A DNA stretch of 64,000 nt from positions 36,732-100,731 of the forward strand of contig NZ_SLUI01000017.1 in assembly GCF_004339805.1 (NCBI RefSeq). Direction: 5' to 3'. Under the pieces are notes generated by a model. It did not search any database. It was not told the DNA's origin and saw only the letters and a program-made list of their open reading frames with translations. The DNA is from Anaerospora hongkongensis. GTDB taxonomy: Bacteria > Bacillota > Negativicutes > Sporomusales > DSM-15969. A program made the position numbers and the translations under genes. This document shows positions 58,377 through 64,000 of the stretch, one piece after another; the stretch's first letter is position 1; the number at the start of each line of letters is the position of its first letter.

Positions 58377-59639
58377 TCAGCCTGTTATTGTTACCCAGCC
58401 TTTGGCTTTCGCAGCTTCGGCAATCCGGTTGATGGATACCATATAGGCGGCCATACGCATATCGACATCATGCTTCTGATACATATCCCATACTTCGGCA
58501 AAGGCGCGGACCATCAGGGCTTCAAGGCGCTCGTTGACCTCTTTTTCCGTCCAATAGAAGTTGGAAAGGTTTTGCACCCACTCAAAATACGAAACCGTTA
58601 CGCCGCCGGCATTGGCGAGAATATCGGGAATAACCAGAATGCCGCGTTGTTTGAGTATGGCATCCGCTTCCGGGGTTGTAGGCCCGTTGGCACCTTCGGT
58701 TACAATCCGGCAGTTAATGGCAGGAGCATTTGCAGCCGTAATTTGGTTTTCCAGCGCGCAGGGGACAAGGATATCGCATTTGGTTTCCAGCAGCTCTTGA
58801 TTCGTTAAGGCAGTGGTTCCCGGAAAGCCGACAACGCTGCCTGTTTCTTTCAGATGAAGAGTAAGCTGTTCCAGGTTTAGGCCATCCCGGTTGCAGATGC
58901 CGCCGTAAACATCACTGACCGCAATAATTTTACAGCCCATATCGGCTAATATTCTGGCGGCATAGCTGCCAACATTGCCGAAGCCTTGGATTACGGCAGT
59001 GGCATTTTCCAGCGCCATACCGAGCTTGCCTGCTGCCTCGCGGGTAGCAAAGGCCACACCCCGGCCGGTTGCGGCAGTCCGGCCAAGTGATCCGCCGATA
59101 CTGATCGGTTTGCCGGTAATCATACCCGGTTCGTTGTGCCCTTTAATATTATTGTATTCGTCGCTCATCCAGGCAATAATCTGGGGATTGGTATTCACAT
59201 CAGGGGCAGGGATATCTTTGTCGGCCCCGACGAATTGAGCGATCGCCCGGATATATCCCCGGCTCAGCCGTTCAAGTTCATTCTGGGACAGCTCCTGCGG
59301 ATTGCAGACAACCCCGCCCTTGCCGCCGCCATACGGCAGTCCGATGACACCGCATTTAAAGGTCATCCAGATCGATAATGCCTTGACTTCATCCATCGTA
59401 ACGGCAGGATGGAAGCGGATACCGCCCTTGGTTGGACCTACGGCATCACAATGCTGGGAACGGTAGCCTTTAAAAATTTTGATGCTGCCATCATCCATCT
59501 TAACGGGAATCGCTACTTCCAGCACGCGTTTCGGTTCTTTCAGGATACTGTGTATTCTGGGGTCTAATTGTAAATAGGAGGCGGCGGCATCTAATTGCAT
59601 TTGAGCCACTTCAAGCGCAGTTTGGTTGCTAGATGACAT
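58377..59639 (-). CDS. gdhA: Glutamate dehydrogenase
   Basis: A 420-residue, hexameric-type Glu/Leu/Phe/Val dehydrogenase interconverting glutamate and 2-oxoglutarate plus ammonia. The substrate and catalytic region has CDAVGPTKGGIRFHP near residue 63 and LPYGGGKGGV near 100 (catalytic Lys). The nucleotide-binding GFGNVGSYAA near 215, followed by an acidic strand end, favours NAD. The length is that of the NAD-type enzymes of anaerobes and Bacillus RocG/GudB. AAGGGGAG precedes ATG 59639. It lies downstream of the kinase, gltS and glnL genes on the same strand, which suggests a glutamate-utilisation unit. Confidence 0.92.
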   Translation of the reverse strand: MSSSNQTALEVAQMQLDAAASYLQLDPRIHSILKEPKRVLEVAIPVKMDDGSIKIFKGYRSQHCDAVGPTKGGIRFHPAVTMDEVKALSIWMTFKCGVIGLPYGGGKGGVVCNPQELSQNELERLSRGYIRAIAQFVGADKDIPAPDVNTNPQIIAWMSDEYNNIKGHNEPGMITGKPISIGGSLGRTAATGRGVAFATREAAGKLGMALENATAVIQGFGNVGSYAARILADMGCKIIAVSDVYGGICNRDGLNLEQLTLHLKETGSVVGFPGTTALTNQELLETKCDILVPCALENQITAANAPAINCRIVTEGANGPTTPEADAILKQRGILVIPDILANAGGVTVSYFEWVQNLSNFYWTEKEVNERLEALMVRAFAEVWDMYQKHDVDMRMAAYMVSINRIAEAAKAKGWVTITG

Positions 59640-59758
59640 TGGTTTTCTCCCCTTTATGTCTCTTCTTTTCTTTACGCACAGGAATTTGGCCGCAAAACAT
59701 TTTGCATATTTAGAATAATCTGTTTACTACAGGAAACAACAAAAAAGATTAAAATATT

Positions 59759-61060
59759 TCAGCCTTCCCGGATGATCAATTCTTCCCGTGGAATGGTGAT
59801 CATGAACCGGGCCCCTTTGCCGATAGAGGAGGAGACACTAACCGTTCCTTTCAGGGATTCCGTCAGATTTTTAACATGGGAAAGCCCCAGACCGGTTGAT
59901 ATTTTGCCTGTCTGTAAAGAAAACTTGGTAGAAAATCCGGGCTGGAAAACCAGGGCGATTTCCTGGGAATGGATACCGCAGCCGTTGTCCCTAACCTCAA
60001 AAACAATATCCGTACCTGAGGTTGTTTGTAAAACGCGGATGTGTCCCGATTTCCCGCAGGCATCAATAGCATTCATGATCAAGTTGTCCAGCAGAGAGAC
60101 GATGGTATAATGGCGTCCGGTTTTAAAGTCTTCCGTATGATCAAAGGTAATGGAAATAGCTTTGTTTGACGAAGCCAGATAGCGGCGGACATTTTGTTCA
60201 ATAATATACAAAACTTCGGATAAGTTCATAAATTGCTCAAGACTGGAGGGTTTTAAGATGTTTTCAATACCTGTGATTACCCGGGCATAATCTTTTTTGA
60301 CTTCATGAATTTCCCGGGCGATCTCCAGAGCGCTGGCTGAATTGGATTCCCGGTTACCGGCCTCGTCTTCATTATGATTGAGCTGATTGTACAGCCAATA
60401 GCTGCGCTCCATAACGTTTTCAATGTCCTGCGACGACTTTTGCAAATAAAAGAGCTCTGTTTTGAGTTTGGCAGTCATCATGGTAAGTTCCGCATAATGC
60501 TTCAGTTGATTTTGTTCCAGCACAAATGCATGATACTGCTTGAGCAGTACATAGCCGTATACGGTAATAATGGAGCGTACAAGACCGGCGGAAACGATAC
60601 TCGCCAGAATCAGATCAAAGGAAACAGGCTGCAGGGTAGGGCGCAGCAGCAGCTCAGCAAGGTTGCTGAGTGCATCCGTCAGGGTTAGCAGCAGTACGGC
60701 TACCGGTAGATTGTCAATAAAGGTGCGGATTGACAGCAGCTTAAATAAGATACCGAAGATGACATAGTAGAGAAAAGCAGGAGAGTGCCGAAACAGAGTA
60801 TCATCGAGTTCTTCGGGGCCAATAAAAAAGTAGATGGCTGTCCGCAGGGCGACAATACACACTCCACAGGCAATCGTGAACCTGACTGCCGGAAGCTCGG
60901 GGAAATAGAGCAGCAGCGTCGATAAAACCGCTATGCCCAGCGTAAAGCGGAAGTGATTGTCAAAGGGGTAAATAAAAACCATACTCGTGAGTGTCACAAG
61001 CATGATGGTATTCAGCTCGAGCCGATGCTGGCGGACTAGATTGGGTAATGTTCTCGTCAT
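59759..61060 (-). CDS. Sensor histidine kinase, GlnK (YcbA)-like
   Basis: A 433-residue membrane kinase. Five or six N-terminal helices (residues ~15-185) hold no large extracytoplasmic domain. The phosphoacceptor is the His in EIHEVKKDYARV near residue 252. The ATPase domain shows an N box (DNLIMNAIDACGKSG near 335), DNGCGIHS and GLGLSHVKNL. Its layout and neighbours match the glutamine/glutamate-sensing kinases paired with GlnL/YcbB-type regulators, and such a regulator is encoded beyond gltS. AGGTGAAAAT precedes ATG 61060. Ligand identity is inferred from the gltS and gdhA neighbours. Confidence 0.85.
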   Translation of the reverse strand: MTRTLPNLVRQHRLELNTIMLVTLTSMVFIYPFDNHFRFTLGIAVLSTLLLYFPELPAVRFTIACGVCIVALRTAIYFFIGPEELDDTLFRHSPAFLYYVIFGILFKLLSIRTFIDNLPVAVLLLTLTDALSNLAELLLRPTLQPVSFDLILASIVSAGLVRSIITVYGYVLLKQYHAFVLEQNQLKHYAELTMMTAKLKTELFYLQKSSQDIENVMERSYWLYNQLNHNEDEAGNRESNSASALEIAREIHEVKKDYARVITGIENILKPSSLEQFMNLSEVLYIIEQNVRRYLASSNKAISITFDHTEDFKTGRHYTIVSLLDNLIMNAIDACGKSGHIRVLQTTSGTDIVFEVRDNGCGIHSQEIALVFQPGFSTKFSLQTGKISTGLGLSHVKNLTESLKGTVSVSSSIGKGARFMITIPREELIIREG

Positions 61061-61099
61061 ATTTTCACCTGCCTGATTAGTCTACTACTACTATAGCAC

Positions 61100-61142
61100 T
61101 TTTAAAAAGAAAATGCAGAGCCGTCAGTTGACAGCCCTGCAT
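61100..61142 (-). terminator. Terminator after gltS
   Basis: On the minus strand GCAGGGCTGTC pairs with GACGGCTCTGC (two G-U pairs), followed by ATTTTCTTTTT. It may limit read-through into the kinase gene. Confidence 0.7.
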
Positions 61143-61145
61143 GCT

Positions 61146-62372
61146 TCAGCGGTACAAACTGCTCATCCCGGTAATGATGAGCGCATTGATAAAGTCCACC
61201 AGGAAAGCTCCCACCAGCGGGACGATTAAATAGGCCTTCGGGGCCGGACCATATTTCCGGCTGATCGCCTGCATATTCGCCAGCGCATTTGGTGTAGCGC
61301 CCATACCAAAACCAATCATGCCGACGGACAGCATCATTGCTTCGTAATCGCGGCCCATGATGAGATAAACAAGCAGCCAGCAGAACAGGAGCATTAATAT
61401 ACATTGGCCGATTAAGATAACAAGCAGCGGACCGGCCAGATTAAACAGTTCCCAAAGCTTTAAGCCATTAATAGCCATAGTCAGGTAGATCCCCAGTGAA
61501 ATATCGGATATGATTTCCAGAGCATTGCCGTCAATCGTAAATTTCCTGGATAAATCACCAATGTTACGCAAGACTGCTGCAACGATCATGGCACCGATAT
61601 AAGGGGGCAGCGTAGCTCCCTGCTGGGTAAAGTAATAGCTCACAATCGCACCCAGCCCCATCGCGGTCAGGACGAACGCCAGGGTGTTCATCAGAGCTGC
61701 GCCTGAGACTTTGGCCTCTTCCTCCTGAAAGGTAACCTCAGCCAGGTCATAGGTAATGCCCTGCGATGCGGGGGTTTTGATTCCATAATGCTTAATCAGT
61801 CTTTCTCCGAAAGGTCCACCCATGAGGCTGCCGGCTACCATACCGAAAGTGGCGGCGGCAATTGCTGCCGTGGTTGCCCCTGATAATCCCCAGCTTTCAA
61901 ATAGCGGTCCAAAAGCACCACCTGTGCCTAAGCCACCCATTAGTGTGACTGCTCCGGCGATGATGCCGAATAAGGGATGAATCCCGGTCGCTTTGGCGAG
62001 CAGTATGCCAATAACATTCTGGAATACTGCCAGCAGACAGGCTAAACCAAAAAATAGAACAAGCGGTATCCCCCCGCGTTTGATCAACAGAACGCTGGCT
62101 CCCATGCCAATCGTTGTAAAGAACATAATCATCAGATTGGTTTGCATGGTGCTGTCCAGTTCAAAGCCCACGATACCCTGCGTGCGCAGAAAGGTGGATA
62201 ATGAGGCAAACAGCAGACCGCCGACTACCGGTGCAGGGATACTGTGCTTTACCAGAAAAGGAATATGTTTCCGGATGGCAATTCCCAGATAGTAAATAAT
62301 AATAGCTAAGGCGACGGTTTGAATCATACTAAACTTTAAGACCAACAAGCCATTTACCAGTTTTGATTCCAT
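61146..62372 (-). CDS. gltS: Sodium/glutamate symporter
   Basis: A 408-residue inner-membrane protein of the ESS family, which imports glutamate with sodium. About ten to twelve helices. Family motifs are the N-terminal half GGLGTGGAFGPLFE near residue 143 and the C-terminal re-entrant-type stretch GMIGFGMGATPNALANMQAI near 355. GGAGG lies just before ATG 62372. With the two-component genes and glutamate dehydrogenase it forms a glutamate uptake and catabolism locus and is likely a target of the GlnK/GlnL-type system. Confidence 0.93.
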   Translation of the reverse strand: MESKLVNGLLVLKFSMIQTVALAIIIYYLGIAIRKHIPFLVKHSIPAPVVGGLLFASLSTFLRTQGIVGFELDSTMQTNLMIMFFTTIGMGASVLLIKRGGIPLVLFFGLACLLAVFQNVIGILLAKATGIHPLFGIIAGAVTLMGGLGTGGAFGPLFESWGLSGATTAAIAAATFGMVAGSLMGGPFGERLIKHYGIKTPASQGITYDLAEVTFQEEEAKVSGAALMNTLAFVLTAMGLGAIVSYYFTQQGATLPPYIGAMIVAAVLRNIGDLSRKFTIDGNALEIISDISLGIYLTMAINGLKLWELFNLAGPLLVILIGQCILMLLFCWLLVYLIMGRDYEAMMLSVGMIGFGMGATPNALANMQAISRKYGPAPKAYLIVPLVGAFLVDFINALIITGMSSLYR

Positions 62373-62589
62373 CGTATTCCTCCGGTTTATAAAGTTGCAG
62401 TCAGCATGCGGCCAAACATGTCTGTAGTACCACTGTAGCTGTGGCTCTATAAAAAACTACAGAAAAAGACGAAAAATGATAGATATTATTTATAGTGGGA
62501 TTAATAAAATTATTGTTTTGGCTTATGTGTTTGTCCTCGGTAGAGGAAAGTTACACTTTTGGGTATACAAAATACCTTTTCGTAAATAA

Positions 62590-62618
62590 TTGTAACATTG
62601 TAAAGGGCGTGCTATAAT
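62590..62618 (+). promoter_or_regulatory. Promoter of the 57-residue small ORF
   Basis: TTGTAA (62590-62595), exactly 17 bp, TATAAT (62613-62618). The predicted start is near 62625, giving a ~70-nt leader with the 62641-62669 hairpin. The rest of the 62373-62590 gap is AT-rich and should hold the gltS promoter, not clearly resolved. Confidence 0.7.
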
Positions 62619-62635
62619 TTCTACAACTAAGAAGG

Positions 62636-62672
62636 AAAAAAGCGCCTCAGCCTGACAGGCTAAGACGCTCAT
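62636..62672. terminator. Hairpin: terminator for glnL, leader element for the small ORF
   Basis: AGCGCCTCAGCCTG (62641-62654) pairs with CAGGCTAAGACGCT (62656-62669). On the minus strand it is followed by TTTTTTCC and would terminate glnL transcripts. On the plus strand it lies in the leader of the small ORF, followed by ATTTTG, and may attenuate it. Confidence 0.6.
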
Positions 62673-62696
62673 TTTGCAAGAGAGGGGTGTGTTATC

Positions 62697-62870
62697 ATGT
62701 CCAAAAGAGTAGTTACCGGCGCCGGCTGGATGATTGTGAAAGAGGGGACGGAAATGGTGACCATCCACCTGAAAGATCCCTGCTCCGTTGGTACCCCGGC
62801 TTACCGTAATGCTGTTGCTTCACTATGCAATGTTAAGCATGTACAGGTGATTTGTTCCTTTGTCAATTAG
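62697..62870 (+). CDS. Small protein (57 residues), function unknown
   Basis: MSKRVVTGAGWMIVKEGTEM..., with three Cys (residues 29, 44, 53) and a beta-strand-like end KHVQVICSFVN. It starts with AGAGGGGTG 9 nt before ATG 62697 and has a consensus promoter (62590-62618) with a hairpin leader, better signals than many annotated genes. Its last 8 bp overlap the 3' end of the convergent glnL. I do not recognise the family. The basic, soluble, Cys-containing sequence allows a metal-binding or regulatory role, but nothing shows one. Confidence 0.6.
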   Translation: MSKRVVTGAGWMIVKEGTEMVTIHLKDPCSVGTPAYRNAVASLCNVKHVQVICSFVN

Positions 62871-63735
62871 TATGCTTAGCAGCAAACATAATGCCTTCAA
62901 TAAATTTTTTCACGTTGATTTTGCCGCGATAATTGCTTTTGCCATTTATAAAGCTCATTTCCTGCCGCACCTCCTTGAAATCAAACAGGGAGGTGCTGTA
63001 ATTTTGAAATTTTTCATTGTAGTAATCTTCGGCACCGAGGTTGGCTAAGTTCTGTAAAGCCTTGGAAATCGCCCGGCGAATTCGCTGCTCAATTGTTTTC
63101 GCATCCAGGCCTTGCCTTTGTGAAAGCTGTCCATACAGCTCGTTCAGCTGATAGGAAGCTTCATTGCCCTGGCGCTGATTGGCTGCAATCAGTTCGGTCA
63201 TCAGGAAAATATCGTTGGCGCCTGTTTCGCCAATAATGCCTAAATCAGAAAACGTCCGGTACACGGCTGCTTTGTGTTTTCCTTCACCCGTCTGCGGCGG
63301 TGCATCTCCCAGGGTAGAATAGTGGGAGGTTGCCTGGTAGATCAGCGACATAAACTGGCGAAGTTTGCGGCTTTCCTTTACTCTGTTAATCACCGATACG
63401 ACCTCTAAGGCGTTAATCGGCTTATGAATAAAAAACTCAATGCCGCTTTCGTAAGCCCGGGTAATCATTGGCTCGTTTTTGACTTGAGAGATCATAATGA
63501 ATGAGGTCGTCAGCGTTTGTGTTCGCAGTGTTTTTATTAACTCCACGCCATCCTGTCCGGGCAGGAGCATATCAATTAAAGCAATATCCACAGGATTATC
63601 CTGCAGGATTCGCTGCGCCTCCAGACCATCGCCGCATTCTACGGCAACAACGCCTGCGGCTGCTTCGCTAATAATCCTGGCAAGTATTTTGCGAACGGTA
63701 ATATCATCATCTACGATTGCAAGTCGAAGTTCCAT
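62863..63735 (-). CDS. Response regulator, GlnL (YcbB)-type
   Basis: A 290-residue regulator with an N-terminal receiver domain (RLAIVDDDITVRK at the start, phosphoacceptor Asp in ALIDMLLPGQDG near 54, Lys in FFIHKPI near 103) and the YcbB-type DNA-binding domain in the C-terminal half (GIIGETGANDIFLMTELI near 170, KTIEQRIRRAISKALQNLAN near 218). Bacillus GlnL with this pair of domains activates glutamine uptake and use. GGGAGG precedes ATG 63735, chosen over the longer frame to 63798 that would add a non-family hydrophobic extension. It is probably the partner of the GlnK-like kinase. Confidence 0.88.
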   Translation of the reverse strand: MELRLAIVDDDITVRKILARIISEAAAGVVAVECGDGLEAQRILQDNPVDIALIDMLLPGQDGVELIKTLRTQTLTTSFIMISQVKNEPMITRAYESGIEFFIHKPINALEVVSVINRVKESRKLRQFMSLIYQATSHYSTLGDAPPQTGEGKHKAAVYRTFSDLGIIGETGANDIFLMTELIAANQRQGNEASYQLNELYGQLSQRQGLDAKTIEQRIRRAISKALQNLANLGAEDYYNEKFQNYSTSLFDFKEVRQEMSFINGKSNYRGKINVKKFIEGIMFAAKHTN

Positions 63736-63862
63736 ACCGGCCTCCCGCAAGAAAAAGTCCAGTAATAGTATTAGACAAAAAAAGCATAAACCCTCCACAT
63801 TTGTGTTCGGCTGGCATACTGCGTGTTATTCGTTGGTGCGGCCAAGGGACTTTTACTGATTA

Positions 63863-63904
63863 AAGAAGTCCTGTCCAGCATATGGCGCTGGACAGGACTT
63901 CTTA
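63863..63904. terminator. Strong palindromic terminator
   Basis: AAGAAGTCCTGTCCAGC (63863-63879) pairs perfectly with GCTGGACAGGACTTCTT (63887-63903). No plus-strand gene precedes it, so it probably ends a minus-strand transcript entering from beyond the window or insulates glnL. Confidence 0.6.
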
Positions 63905-63920
63905 TTTGCGTCTGCAGAAT

Positions 63921-63941
63921 ACCACACGCTAGGCGTGTGGT
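63921..63941. mobile_element. Possible IS200/IS605-type end hairpin (edge of window)
   Basis: ACCACACGC (63921-63929) and GCGTGTGGT (63933-63941) with a TAG loop, followed by TTCCAAAAAGCTTATAGCTA. Small imperfect-loop hairpins of this sequence type mark IS200/IS605 ends. No transposase is visible before the window ends at 64000. Confidence 0.3.
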
Positions 63942-64000
63942 TCCAAAAAGCTTATAGCTATGCCTCGAAAAAAGCAGCCTCCCTTGTTAGAATAAATGCA

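Noticed and set aside
63497..63859. Plus-strand 120-codon frame at the window end
   Set aside because: It lies antisense to the receiver domain of the GlnL-type regulator, with no ribosome binding site.
1..64000. CRISPR arrays, tRNA and rRNA genes
   Set aside because: No regularly spaced repeats, no tRNA-like cloverleaf with CCA and no rRNA sequence were noticed; short cases could be missed by eye.

Overview
The window looks like chromosome of a diderm, anaerobic Firmicute, most likely a Negativicute of the Sporomusa/Pelosinus type. Firmicute marks are two tRNA-sensing T-box leaders, a Bacillus-type SOS box (GAACAAATGTTC) before recA, and a GlnK/GlnL-type two-component system. Outer-envelope marks are a small beta-barrel protein with a signal peptide, an RND efflux operon and a phosphoethanolamine-transferase-like sulfatase-fold enzyme. 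Pyruvate:ferredoxin oxidoreductase and the hybrid cluster protein point to anaerobic life. This placement is inferred from gene content only.

Layout. 1-9 kb: partial metallophosphoesterase, envelope sulfatase-fold transferase, methyltransferase, BBE-type flavoprotein, an isoleucine-type T-box before a BASS-family transporter, recA, outer-membrane barrel. 9-18 kb: YheO/DauR-type regulator, threonine ammonia-lyase, an amino-acid permease broken by one in-frame TAG, nifJ, and a chemoreceptor broken by a microhomology deletion. 18-23 kb: a reduced YdaJ-YdaK-YdaM-like exopolysaccharide locus (two GH8-like paralogues, a GT2 synthase, a membrane protein with a degenerate GGDEF domain). 23-25 kb: phenylalanine-type T-box, aroK, an acidic unknown protein, PduO-type adenosyltransferase.

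25-39.2 kb is the most unusual part. It is a complete-looking siphovirus-type tail gene set: tail completion, tube, frameshifted chaperone pair, tape measure, four genes resembling the distal-tail genes g12-g15 of the Rhodobacter gene transfer agent, a baseplate-like protein and a 1193-residue spike. There is no capsid, portal, terminase, integrase, holin or lysin. It is bounded by a perfect 18-bp direct repeat. The right copy is the 5' arm of an intact terminator and the left copy is the same arm alone, just after the adenosyltransferase gene, as if a 14.2-kb element had entered that terminator. Two antisense genes for small secreted paralogues, each with its own terminator, sit between the tape measure and distal-tail genes as a 620-bp tandem duplication. 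The best reading is a mobile or domesticated headless tail particle (F-type tailocin-like) carrying morons.

39-64 kb: PhzF-family enzyme, calcium-type P-ATPase, two multidomain glycosyltransferases, an EamA exporter, a PAS-GGDEF diguanylate cyclase, a MerR regulator with a 19-bp-spacer promoter driving an RND pump plus an SMR transporter, and hcp with its ferredoxin partner divergent from a Crp/Fnr regulator. A palindrome is centred near -41.5 of the hcp promoter. Last come gdhA, a GlnK-like kinase, gltS and glnL, forming a glutamate sensing, uptake and oxidation set, with a 57-residue small ORF on the opposite strand. No tRNA, rRNA or CRISPR array was seen.
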